Shown: positions 34,003-41,037 of the stretch, in pieces
Position numbering within the stretch: the first letter of the stretch is position 1
Layout: each line of letters opens with the position of its first letter
The notes under the pieces: generated by a model
What the model was told of the DNA's origin: nothing
Database searches by the model: none
The model's input: only the letters and a program-made list of their open reading frames with translations
Translations under genes and position numbers: made by a program
IMG/VR virus record: IMGVR_UViG_3300032046_000071
Location: 1-41,500 of that record
From: a virus
Strand: one strand, 5' to 3'
DNA: 41,500 nucleotides

Positions 34003-34682
34003 AATAATAACTTTAACTGCACCTTTTCCTTTTCTATTCTAGCCCTTGCTATTTGACAATACGCCTCGCTAATTTCAATACCAATAAATCTTCTATTCAT
34101 CTGGACACACGCAAGGGCGGTTGTTCCGCTTCCAATAAATGGGTCAAAGATTATATCATTTTCATTACTGCTTATTTCTATTAATCTTTTAAATAATTTA
34201 GTATTTTTCTGGGTCGGGTGTATTTTATCATTTTGAGCAGGGAACCTAAATACTGTATTTAGGCAATGTCCATTAAAAGTTGCATTTTTCTTTTTACCAT
34301 AAACTGCTTTTTCAATGCCACTTAAATATATATGTTCCCCGTTCATGGGGCTTGGGTTAGTTTTTTCCCATATAATCATTCTGGTTGAAATAGAAGACGC
34401 TTCTAATTTATCGAATATTTGGGAAATTTGTTTATATCCACAAAAAATATAAAAACTACCTTTGCAGATTCTGATAAAGCTTTTTAACATATCTTCAATA
34501 TCAAAGTTAACAATATCAGCATCCCCTTTATTCAAGTTTCTTAATCCACTTGAATTCCTATTTACTCCAGAATAAGGAATATCGGTCAAAATCATATCAA
34601 CGGAATTGTCAGGCATATCCCTCATAACAGTTAAACAGTCGGCACATATTATCTTGTTTTCAAATCCCTTTATTTTATTCAT
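33999..34682 (-). CDS. Orphan DNA methyltransferase, N6_N4 type
   Basis: This 227-residue amino-methyltransferase modifies adenine N6 or cytosine N4 using SAM. Motif IV is DIPY (34-37) rather than the usual DPPY. Motif I FIGSG (182-186) lies near the C-terminus, giving the beta-class order. The ATG at 34682 has a GGGAG site; the frame stays open upstream to a GTG at 34709. No restriction enzyme is nearby, so self-protection against host restriction is the likely use. A separate Dam domain occurs in the multi-enzyme protein. Confidence 0.88.
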   Translation of the reverse strand: MNKIKGFENKIICADCLTVMRDMPDNSVDMILTDIPYSGVNRNSSGLRNLNKGDADIVNFDIEDMLKSFIRICKGSFYIFCGYKQISQIFDKLEASSISTRMIIWEKTNPSPMNGEHIYLSGIEKAVYGKKKNATFNGHCLNTVFRFPAQNDKIHPTQKNTKLFKRLIEISSNENDIIFDPFIGSGTTALACVQMNRRFIGIEISEAYCQIARARIEKEKVQLKLLL

Positions 34683-34740
34683 CGTTATAATACTCCCACT
34701 GTCCCTCACTTAGCCCATTAACTATTTGGTTTATTCATTT
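34675..34740 (-). pseudogene. Frameshifted MORN-like fragment
   Basis: Starting with ATGAATAA, the sequence matches the opening of the gene at 33609-33788 but lacks about five bases. The motif NQIVNGLSEGQWEYYNDE is therefore in a different frame, with no start of its own. The same frame is continuous with the MORN-like gene, separated only by that gene's TGA. It looks like a decayed paralogue between the MORN-like gene and the methylase. Confidence 0.5.
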
Positions 34741-34956
34741 TCCTTTGACTATTAAACCATAAAACTCCCACGGCCTGTCTCGTTTTCCGTTGACATAGTG
34801 GCTTCTGCCCCGCACTTTGCCATCTGCCATATAAGATTCCCACCATCCCTCCTCCAGCCCATTGCAGTATAAACCCTTGCTTGAAGTACCATCGGGATAA
34901 TGAATTTCCCATAATCCTTCTCTTTTTCCATTAATCATCTGGTTAATCTTTTCCAT
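34735..34956 (-). CDS. MORN/YwqK-like repeat protein
   Basis: The 73-residue protein has an AAAGGGGG site before ATG 34956. It has about three MORN-like units with the pattern NGxxEGxW (NGKREGLWEIHYPDG, NGLEEGWWESYMADG, NGKRDRPWEFY). In bacteria such repeats occur in YwqK-type antitoxins and surface proteins; in phages the role is not known. It is one of three related N-termini within 1.4 kb. Confidence 0.7.
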   Translation of the reverse strand: MEKINQMINGKREGLWEIHYPDGTSSKGLYCNGLEEGWWESYMADGKVRGRSHYVNGKRDRPWEFYGLIVKGK

Positions 34957-34977
34957 TTTCTACCCCCTTTTTGTCCT

Positions 34978-35646
34978 CTATAAGCACCTTTTTATGATAT
35001 TGTAAAATGGGAATTCTTTAATTTTTACAGGATACTTTAAATTATCTTTTAAAAATATTGGTCTTTTAATTGCAGAATTTAAATCTAAAAATTTATCAAC
35101 CCATTCTTTTTTATGACACGGTTTCGGCGTCAATCCACCTATTATTATCCAATCCGGTAAAAGAAAATAAGAGGAATTTATTCTATCAAGTAATGGTTCT
35201 ATCGATAAAAATTTAATATTATCTCTTTTTATTCTTATAAAGTTTGCCACTCTTTTCCAATCTCCTATGCCCGTAACAGTAGCCCCTAAACAAACATTAT
35301 CGGGATATTTGTAATGCTTATATCCTTCAGGGTTTTTTGTTAAAAACATGAAAATATGTTGCGGGCATTGTTTTATTATATCTAATATATTCACTACATT
35401 AGACCGTCTCGCCCATTTTGCAAATAAATCTGTCATGCTACCTACAAATATTTTGGTACCGGATTTCTTTATTTTCAAAGGTTGTTCTAACCTTTCATCA
35501 TAATTAGTTATTATTTCAAATGGAATATCAGGTTCAAATCTTTTCCTAATTTTTCTTGCATAACAATATGGACAACCATTTTTACAACCCACAACAGGGT
35601 TCCAGGTAAAATCCGCCCAACCAATACTATTTTTTACATTATTCAT
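34978..35646 (-). CDS. Phage Gp37/Gp68 family protein (DUF5131), radical-SAM-like
   Basis: This is a 222-residue protein from ATG 35646 (TTG 35652 is possible). The Cys cluster CKNGCPYCYAR lies near the N-terminus. WADFTWNPVVGC before it and FVGSMTDLF and FLTKNPE after it are typical of the Gp37/Gp68 family. The CxxxxCxxC arrangement suggests a 4Fe-4S cluster. The reaction in this phage family is not established to my knowledge. It follows copy B of the Ala/Trp family. Confidence 0.8.
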   Translation of the reverse strand: MNNVKNSIGWADFTWNPVVGCKNGCPYCYARKIRKRFEPDIPFEIITNYDERLEQPLKIKKSGTKIFVGSMTDLFAKWARRSNVVNILDIIKQCPQHIFMFLTKNPEGYKHYKYPDNVCLGATVTGIGDWKRVANFIRIKRDNIKFLSIEPLLDRINSSYFLLPDWIIIGGLTPKPCHKKEWVDKFLDLNSAIKRPIFLKDNLKYPVKIKEFPFYNIIKRCL

Positions 35647-35672
35647 TTTCAAATCTCATCAAATAAAGTTCT

Positions 35673-36275
35673 TTAAGAATAAAGCATCGCTTTTTCTGCA
35701 ATCTCTATCAGGTTTACCCCTCTCGTCGCCGCACTCACCGCCGACCACGCCGCCATCTCCGCCGCCCACGCCGCCGACCACGCCGCACTCTCCGCCGCCC
35801 ACGCCGCCGCACTCTCCGCACTCGCCACCCACGCCGTCGTACTCGCCACCCACGTCGCCCTCGCCGCCGCCTCTGTCCTATCCTTGCCTGACAACCAGTT
35901 ATCAGCCCACTTATTCCATGATTCTTCGGTATACACCTCTTTTGCACATAGAATTCCGTAAGCTACTTTCTGTATAATGGTTATAGCAGGTAACGGTATC
36001 TGTTTTATTGTCGTCAAGTTCCGCACCCCAAGTTTTAACTGCCCATCACGTTTGGGATTATCTGTTGTCTTGCATTCCCACAAATGCATAGTTTCAGGGT
36101 CATAATTTCCATGTATGGGATTATGTAAAACTGCAAGTAACGGGTGCTCGTAGGCATGTATCCAGCCATCCGAGCATAAATTCCCTTTCCCACTTACCTT
36201 ATGGGAAATATTCTCTCCCCATTGACACTTATTCCAAGTTTGGTTCTTTTCGTCAGTGATTTTATACAGTTTCAT
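35673..36275 (-). CDS. Ala/Trp-repeat family protein, copy B (intact)
   Basis: This is a 200-residue protein from ATG 36275 behind AGGAGG. Residues 1-130 are the conserved family domain (CSDGWIHAYEHPLLAVLHNP, TMHLWECKTTDN, SWNKWADNWLSGKDRTEAA). Residues 131-180 are an Ala/Ser/Glu/Trp repeat in which Trp residues are spaced 4, 7 or 10 apart, a heptad-like pattern that would give an amphipathic helix or Ala-rich coil. It ends with INLIEIAEKAMLYS. It has a different place from copies A and C, next to the replication genes. The function is unknown. Confidence 0.85.
   Translation of the reverse strand: MKLYKITDEKNQTWNKCQWGENISHKVSGKGNLCSDGWIHAYEHPLLAVLHNPIHGNYDPETMHLWECKTTDNPKRDGQLKLGVRNLTTIKQIPLPAITIIQKVAYGILCAKEVYTEESWNKWADNWLSGKDRTEAAARATWVASTTAWVASAESAAAWAAESAAWSAAWAAEMAAWSAVSAATRGVNLIEIAEKAMLYS
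35716..35876. repeat. GC-rich coding minisatellite of copy B
   Basis: This GCC-based repeat encodes the Ala/Trp tail of copy B. It is the longest of the three tracts. The other two minus-strand frames are also open, giving Gly-rich and Arg-rich readings. Confidence 0.85.
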
Positions 36276-36351
36276 TTCCGACCTCCTATTATTTTTAAAT
36301 TTTTAATTCTAATTGTAAATTAAACATTTTATCAGCAGTAACTTTTTTTCT

Positions 36352-37077
36352 TCACATATCTATATTTTTATTCTCTATTAATTTATTTTTTAATAATCTT
36401 AAATCTTGTGCTGGAGTAACTATAGTATCACACATTTCAAATATCCTGGAAGCTATTCTATCAGAGAATAATTCACCAATTTGTTGTAAACTTAAATTTG
36501 AAGTTATAATAAATTTATTTTCTTCAAAATGATTTCTATGATTAATAACCCGATCCAAAATTTCAACAACAAATTCAGTAGGTCTTTCTGATCCCATATC
36601 ATCTAATATAATAAGATCTTTACTTAAATCAAAAATTATAGGTTCATAAGAATAACCGTTTTGAATAGCTTCTTTTAACTCTGCAAATATTTTTAAAGTC
36701 GAATTGAAGGTTGTTATTCTACCATATTTAAAAAAGTTTTCATAAGCAATAGCACATGCAAGATAAGTTTTACCTGAGCCAATAGTTCCTGTAACAAATA
36801 ATCCTTTATCATTATTAAAATAATTTTTGACTACATTCAAATATTTATCCGAAATTTTAATTTTTAAAAGTCTAGCTTGTCGGAATCTTTTAGGTATAGC
36901 CATCCAACATAATTTAGAATTACAGTTTAAGCAAACATTTAAATCAAATTGTTTACTTAAAGTATGTTGAAAAACTTCCATGTGACAGATATCACACTTT
37001 TGAATTTCAATCTTTCTCATTGCTAGAATATTTTCCTGATTTTGGGATAGGATGATTTTTTCTAAATTGAAACCCAT
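36352..37077 (-). CDS. DnaC-type helicase loader with zinc finger
   Basis: This AAA+ ATPase loads the replicative helicase on the origin. The start at 37077 has an AAGGA site and gives 241 residues; a downstream ATG at 37020 would also keep the finger. Cys 28, 31, 49 and 52 form an N-terminal zinc finger. Walker A is GTIGSGKT (97-104), Walker B LIILDD (155-160), and TSN at 192-194 fits sensor 1. It overlaps the initiator gene by 71 nt. With the initiator it forms the O/P-like pair. No helicase gene is present, so the host DnaB is the likely partner. Confidence 0.85.
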   Translation of the reverse strand: MGFNLEKIILSQNQENILAMRKIEIQKCDICHMEVFQHTLSKQFDLNVCLNCNSKLCWMAIPKRFRQARLLKIKISDKYLNVVKNYFNNDKGLFVTGTIGSGKTYLACAIAYENFFKYGRITTFNSTLKIFAELKEAIQNGYSYEPIIFDLSKDLIILDDMGSERPTEFVVEILDRVINHRNHFEENKFIITSNLSLQQIGELFSDRIASRIFEMCDTIVTPAQDLRLLKNKLIENKNIDM

Positions 37078-37846
37078 TAGCATTTCCTTTTTGTATATCA
37101 CAAGCTTTACGCATCCAATTATGTAAAAATTTAATTTTATCTTTTTTTCGTCTCGATGCATGAATAACTTCCCATGCATGAGCTAACTTAATTTCCTCAG
37201 CAATATTTAATTCTTTAAAAACTCGTTTCCATATAACAATCATTTCTGGCAGCATGCAAATTAATCTTTGATTTGTTTCATAAAGTTTAAGGCCCTTAAT
37301 CTCCTCTGGGATACTTAACGGTGACATCACGGTGTCATCACGGTGACCTAACGGAACACTTCCCCCTTCCCCCCGTAATCCCCCCAACCCCCCTCCAACT
37401 ACAGATAAAGATATATTCTTATTTATACTAGTATAGTCTATATACTTATTCTTAAGCCTATTATAAGAGTAATATAATTCATTATTTATTAAATTATTAT
37501 ATTTATTAGGGGGTTCTGGTATGATTGATTCAATTTCAGTATGATGAGGTTTTTGAAACTTATACCAGTTCAATATTTGCAAATATGACTTGCCATTAAC
37601 CTCATACCTTAGCAACCAGCCGCTCAAATTTGCGCCAGGATTGATTAAAAGGCTTTGGACGTCATTTTCTATGCCATCAGCCTCATAAGGCAAAATAAGA
37701 GCCTTTAACCGCTCAGGCCTATACTCCAGCCTTCCTTCTCTATCTGCCAGGCACCAAAGTCCAATGAAAACTAGCCGGGTCCTAAAAGGAAGTTTTCCTA
37801 ATTCTTCATTTGCAAAGAAACCGGGATGGATAGTTCTTGCTTTCAT
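37007..37846 (-). CDS. Replication initiator protein with internal origin
   Basis: The 279-residue protein has an N-terminal winged-helix-like domain (HPGFFANEELGKLPFRTRLVF, then LADREGRLEYRPERLK) of the phage replisome-organiser type. A low-complexity linker (about 150-185) with a Gly-rich stretch follows. The C-terminal helical domain (about 195-279) probably contacts the loader. The linker DNA carries the iterons at 37318-37361, as lambda O carries its own origin. ATG 37846 lacks a strong ribosome site. The upstream gap has two DnaA boxes. Confidence 0.8.
   Translation of the reverse strand: MKARTIHPGFFANEELGKLPFRTRLVFIGLWCLADREGRLEYRPERLKALILPYEADGIENDVQSLLINPGANLSGWLLRYEVNGKSYLQILNWYKFQKPHHTEIESIIPEPPNKYNNLINNELYYSYNRLKNKYIDYTSINKNISLSVVGGGLGGLRGEGGSVPLGHRDDTVMSPLSIPEEIKGLKLYETNQRLICMLPEMIVIWKRVFKELNIAEEIKLAHAWEVIHASRRKKDKIKFLHNWMRKACDIQKGNANGFQFRKNHPIPKSGKYSSNEKD
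37318..37361. other. Replication origin iterons inside the initiator gene
   Basis: Four tandem 11-bp units start with ACGG: ACGGTGACATC, ACGGTGTCATC, ACGGTGACCTA and a degenerate ACGGAACACTT. The period is exact. They lie in the linker-coding part of the initiator, next to a G-rich run and an AT-rich segment (about 37405-37510), the classical arrangement of a lambdoid phage origin. Confidence 0.75.
37362..37393 (-). other. Predicted G-quadruplex next to the iterons
   Basis: The minus (coding) strand carries four G-runs of 6, 6, 6 and 5, separated by 2, 5 and 2 bases (G6-TT-G6-ATTAC-G6-AA-G5). This fits a very stable quadruplex in both DNA and mRNA. Such runs are striking in an AT-rich genome and lie between the iterons and the AT-rich segment. 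Confidence 0.8.
37405..37510. other. AT-rich unwinding-element candidate
   Basis: This is a stretch of nearly pure A and T inside the initiator gene (TATACTAGTATAG, TATAATTCATTATTTATTAA and similar). It follows the iterons and quadruplex. It encodes the Asn/Tyr/Lys-rich linker of the protein. It is a natural site for initial melting. Confidence 0.5.
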
Positions 37847-37872
37847 TTTAATTTAGCTGTGAATAAGTAAAG

Positions 37873-37914
37873 TTATCCACAATTTTATCTTTTAACAATA
37901 GGATTTTATCCACA
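37873..37914 (+). promoter_or_regulatory. Two perfect DnaA boxes
   Basis: TTATCCACA occurs at 37873-37881 and at 37906-37914, both on the plus strand and 33 bases apart. Both match the strict DnaA-box consensus. They lie just upstream of the initiator gene, so host DnaA may help start or control phage replication. A weaker TTATCCAGG lies near 38042. Confidence 0.7.
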
Positions 37915-37937
37915 ATATTAATATGGAACCTGTTCTA

Positions 37938-38102
37938 TTAAAAATTTCCTTTTCTTTCATCCCTGCGATCCAAAGTAATAGACATAAAAATGCAAAATAT
38001 TATACCTACTATACTAACAGTAATGATTATATCTATTATCTTTATCCAGGTGGGGTACTGTATTAACTTAACAATAAATAACCTCGTTAAATATAAAATC
38101 AT
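37938..38102 (-). CDS. Short single-pass membrane protein
   Basis: This 54-residue gene overlaps the stop of the upstream gene (ATGA at 38102-38099). A hydrophobic segment covers about residues 22-42 (IIDIIITVSIVGIIFCIFM), preceded by a basic N-terminus and followed by a charged tail (LDRRDERKG). The start coupling is typical of this genome. The function is unknown. Confidence 0.65.
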   Translation of the reverse strand: MILYLTRLFIVKLIQYPTWIKIIDIIITVSIVGIIFCIFMSITLDRRDERKGNF

Positions 38103-38353
38103 TTTAATAACTCCATTTGTTCGCTATTACAGTTTTTGGGAATGTCATACCAATATTCATTAAATTCTTTATTTTCTCGTTTTTGTGATTTAATTGGAAA
38201 GCAAGCTCGCCTTAATTCATTCACTCTGGCATTGGCAGCATGGTCATTTGTTATAATACCATATAATTCTCTAAACTCATGACAAGCAATCTTCATTTCC
38301 GGATGTTTTTGTAACAACTCCAGGATCTGTTGTTTTACACTCTTCTTTTCCAT
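38099..38353 (-). CDS. Helix-turn-helix-like small protein
   Basis: The 84-residue protein has an AGGAGG site before ATG 38353. The middle (TNDHAANARVNELRRACFPIKSQ) and the YWYDIP end fit a winged helix of the type seen in small phage DNA-binding proteins (HTH_39-like). It lies directly upstream of the initiator region and could regulate it. It overlaps the upstream gene by 77 nt in another frame. Confidence 0.55.
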   Translation of the reverse strand: MEKKSVKQQILELLQKHPEMKIACHEFRELYGIITNDHAANARVNELRRACFPIKSQKRENKEFNEYWYDIPKNCNSEQMELLK

Positions 38354-38597
38354 TTGAGTTTTTACCTCCTGAGTTTGTTTCCCAATGCAAACAAATAAAA
38401 TCTTTTCCTACTAAAGCATAAGGAACCGTTTTAGTAACTTTGGTTAAATAAAAGTAAACACGATTTGTCTGCATATTTGGTATTATTGAAGTTCTTTCAA
38501 TAAGATTACACTCTCCAAAATCAGATAAAGCTAATAAATTATGGGTTCTAGGCACATAGTTCTTACAATATTGACATCGTTTAATCTGTTCTCTCAT
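38277..38597 (-). CDS. Zinc-finger-type hypothetical protein
   Basis: This 106-residue protein has a start coupled to the previous gene (ATGA). C-Q-Y-C near the N-terminus, a Cys near residue 30 and C-L-H-W near 70 suggest a treble-clef or ribbon site. The last 26 codons overlap the next gene and its ribosome site, so the C-terminus may be poorly constrained. Confidence 0.55.
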   Translation of the reverse strand: MREQIKRCQYCKNYVPRTHNLLALSDFGECNLIERTSIIPNMQTNRVYFYLTKVTKTVPYALVGKDFICLHWETNSGGKNSNGKEECKTTDPGVVTKTSGNEDCLS

Positions 38598-38782
38598 TTG
38601 GTTTTTTTATCTTCTTTATCCATTTTTTTTCTTTTAAAATACATTTCTCTAAAAATTTCAAGGAAAAATTGCCAAGCTTTAAATAGAATATAGAAGATGA
38701 AACAAAATATAAGTAATCTTAAGATTTCTGATAAATTCCAAAATATGCAACTAGTTATTTTCGTCATCCAAATAATTGCCAT
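38594..38782 (-). CDS. Small membrane protein
   Basis: This 62-residue protein has a long hydrophobic segment (about 20-42, LLIFCFIFYILFKAWQFFL) and a very basic C-terminus. It overlaps both neighbours. An alternative start at 38767 would shorten it by five residues. The function is unknown. Confidence 0.5.
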   Translation of the reverse strand: MAIIWMTKITSCIFWNLSEILRLLIFCFIFYILFKAWQFFLEIFREMYFKRKKMDKEDKKTK

Positions 38783-38966
38783 ATATTTGCATTTTAGTTA
38801 AATGTTTTGATTTAGAATATCTAACCAATTCTTTTTGATGACATGACCAACAAACATGTAAAAAGTTTCTATCATCTGATCCATTTATCGCAAAATCTTT
38901 TACATACAAAACAGAAATATCAGCTGAATTTGAACCGCACAATTCACATTTTACTTTTTCCGTAAT
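38751..38966 (-). CDS. HNH-like zinc protein with probable ATT start
   Basis: The conserved-looking part has C-E-L-C, then about 25 residues and C-W-S-C, with an intervening VLYVKDFAING and His residues. This resembles a short HNH or zinc-finger nuclease core. The only canonical start (TTG 38942) would remove the first Cys and has no ribosome site. ATT 38966 sits five bases after GGAGG and gives a product with both Cys pairs. I therefore propose ATT as the start. It overlaps the RusA gene by 23 nt. Confidence 0.5.
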   Translation of the reverse strand: MTEKVKCELCGSNSADISVLYVKDFAINGSDDRNFLHVCWSCHQKELVRYSKSKHLTKMQIYGNYLDDENN

Positions 38967-39327
38967 GGTATCCTCCCTGAATTTGTACTATCATTTCTTC
39001 TTCCTCACAATTATCCCTAATCTCAACTTCAGGAATATCAGATAAGACTTCTTTGCTATCATCTTTTAGAATTCCTTTATCCACCAGGGAATCTACCAGA
39101 TATTTTGGCTCATAATTTCCCAAATCTCTTTTTCGTTTTTTTGCAAAACATAAAATAACTTTTATTTTTGCTTTTTCAAAATTAAATTCTGGTATTCTGT
39201 TTATAAAAAGCATAACATCATATTTAAATTTCCTAATCCACATGTTTCTTTGTGCCCAATGCATGCTATCAATCTTATTCCTGGAAGGGTAAACAAAAGG
39301 TATTTTAATTGTAATAGTTTTTAGCAT
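38944..39327 (-). CDS. rusA: RusA-type Holliday junction resolvase
   Basis: The 127-residue endonuclease cuts recombination junctions and helps trim replicating concatemers before packaging. Family features: a basic N-terminal IKIPFVYPSRNKIDSMHW and the acidic catalytic region KRDLGNYEPKYLVDSL-KGILKDD (about 66-91), with the expected Asp residues at RDLGN, LVDSL and KDD. GGAGG precedes ATG 39327. It belongs with the Sak4/SSB pair as a recombination module. Confidence 0.88.
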   Translation of the reverse strand: MLKTITIKIPFVYPSRNKIDSMHWAQRNMWIRKFKYDVMLFINRIPEFNFEKAKIKVILCFAKKRKRDLGNYEPKYLVDSLVDKGILKDDSKEVLSDIPEVEIRDNCEEEEMIVQIQGGYHYGKSKM

Positions 39328-39529
39328 TGGACCTCCATTTTAAACCTATATCTTTATAAGTAGGCAATATACTTTTGCAAACCTTAGACTTATCGAAGTT
39401 TTCAAAGTGCCGTTTACGTAACTGATATACTTTAATATGCTCTACCAATAAAACACCAATAATTAAAAAAGGAAAAACTAATATCACAAAGAACAAGATA
39501 TACAGTATATTCTTTAATATCTCTAACAT
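39305..39529 (-). CDS. Small membrane protein
   Basis: This 74-residue protein starts at ATG 39529, just after a GGGGGG run; ATG 39541, directly after the previous stop, is the alternative. A hydrophobic N-terminal segment (about 3-29, NILYILFFVILVFPFLIIGVLL) anchors a basic soluble part. The function is unknown. Confidence 0.55.
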   Translation of the reverse strand: MLEILKNILYILFFVILVFPFLIIGVLLVEHIKVYQLRKRHFENFDKSKVCKSILPTYKDIGLKWRSNAKNYYN

Positions 39530-39541
39530 AAAACCCCCCAT

Positions 39542-39916
39542 TTAAAATGGAACTTCCTCATTATCCTCAGAAATAACATTTTTAAGTTTTTGCCTCTTTT
39601 TACCCGAACTGTCAACTTCATGGTAAACTTCGGCTTTAATTTTCATCCCTTTCGTAATATCTGGATCCCAATCGACTTTATCATCTTCATTTATTTCTCC
39701 GCCTGTAGCTAGCAGCAAATCTTTTGCTTCCCAGGGAAATAATAAGAAACTTGTTCTTTTCAAATTGCCAAGTTCATCTTTAAAAGCCATCCGCCAAATT
39801 CTAAAATGCGTTTTACCCGCTTTGCGTTTTTCAGGGATATCGGTTATTGTGAAAGAATAAGTTCCTTCTTCCAGCAACACCGGGCCCCGCCCTACATCAA
39901 CTGTTTCTTTAACCAT
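39542..39916 (-). CDS. SSB-like protein with acidic C-terminal tip
   Basis: This is a 124-residue protein from ATG 39916, which sits after GGAGG. The body is beta-rich (YSFTITDIPEKR, THFRIWRMAFKDE, KIKAEVYHEVDSSG) and resembles DUF669-type ssDNA-binding proteins. The end SEDNEEVPF is like the acidic-Pro-Phe tip by which SSBs recruit partners. It is encoded directly after the Sak4-like ATPase, a common pairing in phages. Confidence 0.75.
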   Translation of the reverse strand: MVKETVDVGRGPVLLEEGTYSFTITDIPEKRKAGKTHFRIWRMAFKDELGNLKRTSFLLFPWEAKDLLLATGGEINEDDKVDWDPDITKGMKIKAEVYHEVDSSGKKRQKLKNVISEDNEEVPF

Positions 39917-40979
39917 TTTGACCTCCTTTAACTTTTTTTTCCTTTTTAGTTTGTACCTGAACTTCACCATTTTTTATAGGAATTGCTATTTTCTTTATCC
40001 CTTCAAGTCCGGATTGAACTTGTTCAAGTGACATATTAGATATAGATGTCCAGGACGAAGTGCCAAAAATTTGTTTAAGAAGAGTTATCTTTTTGCTTTG
40101 ATCTTCCGCGGATCTTCCGGGATATCTTAATATTATTTCATCTTTAATTTCTTCAAGTGCTATATCCCGCTTCTTATACATATCAGAGAGAGATTTTTCA
40201 GAATGGAATAAACCATCGGATGTTCTTGTTAAATCCAGGACCTTATGGTTACCTTTTAAATTTAAACTTTCAATATGTGGTAGAACATGTTCAAAGGTTA
40301 CATTATCAAAAAACAAACCATTAATTTTATCCGATCTATCCTTAAGAATCCAAGCTCGATGTATCCATCCCGATCCTACTTTATCTTTATCTTTCCTGAC
40401 TCTTTCCATTTCTATTAAAAGTGAAGGTTCAAAGCCAGTTTCACTTTCAACTTTCATTTTTGTACCAGTTTTAACAAGCTCTTTTGCGCCATCTTCATCT
40501 TCCTGAAAATCCCAATCCCACCCGGCTCTTCCGCACATTATAATATGTAATTTTGAAATAAGATATAAATCGGTATACTGTCTCCATTCCTGTTTAATAG
40601 GCATCCAATCTTTTAAAGTTAAACGACTTCTATTATTTTTTCTTTGATAGGTTGAAACAAGCTCGTTCCAAAAATGAGTTATAGAATCAATAATTAATAT
40701 ATCACAACTCTTTTCAGCTTCATGCATAGTTTCAATTAAATCAACAAAAGCTCTTGATTTACAAGTTAAAAGGTCAAATCCTGCTTGCTGGAATGTAGGC
40801 AATACAAAATCTGAGCCAGTTTCGGTATCAAGAAATGCAATTGGTTTATTTGATTCGATGTACTTACCAAGTCCTATAGCAATCTTTGATGCTGAATAAG
40901 TTTTCCCGGTCCCTGCTAATCCTTGAATTCCAGCTTTAAGAAAGGCTGTTTCATTCTTAGCTTTTTGTAAAAGTTTCAT
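39909..40979 (-). CDS. Sak4-like recombination ATPase
   Basis: This 356-residue RecA-core ATPase of the phage Sak4/AAA_24 type is thought to load or help single-strand annealing. Walker A is GLAGTGKT (20-27), Walker B DILIIDS (about 93-99), and there is a central IIMCGRAGWDW. The C-terminal third is helical with a Lys-rich tail. AGGAGGTAAAAG precedes the ATG. It overlaps the SSB-like gene by 8 nt. Confidence 0.82.
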   Translation of the reverse strand: MKLLQKAKNETAFLKAGIQGLAGTGKTYSASKIAIGLGKYIESNKPIAFLDTETGSDFVLPTFQQAGFDLLTCKSRAFVDLIETMHEAEKSCDILIIDSITHFWNELVSTYQRKNNRSRLTLKDWMPIKQEWRQYTDLYLISKLHIIMCGRAGWDWDFQEDEDGAKELVKTGTKMKVESETGFEPSLLIEMERVRKDKDKVGSGWIHRAWILKDRSDKINGLFFDNVTFEHVLPHIESLNLKGNHKVLDLTRTSDGLFHSEKSLSDMYKKRDIALEEIKDEIILRYPGRSAEDQSKKITLLKQIFGTSSWTSISNMSLEQVQSGLEGIKKIAIPIKNGEVQVQTKKEKKVKGGQNG

Positions 40980-41037
40980 CTTTTACCTCCTTTTTCTTAT
41001 TTTTTTATCTTACCAGTATAAACCATAAAAAAGTTCC

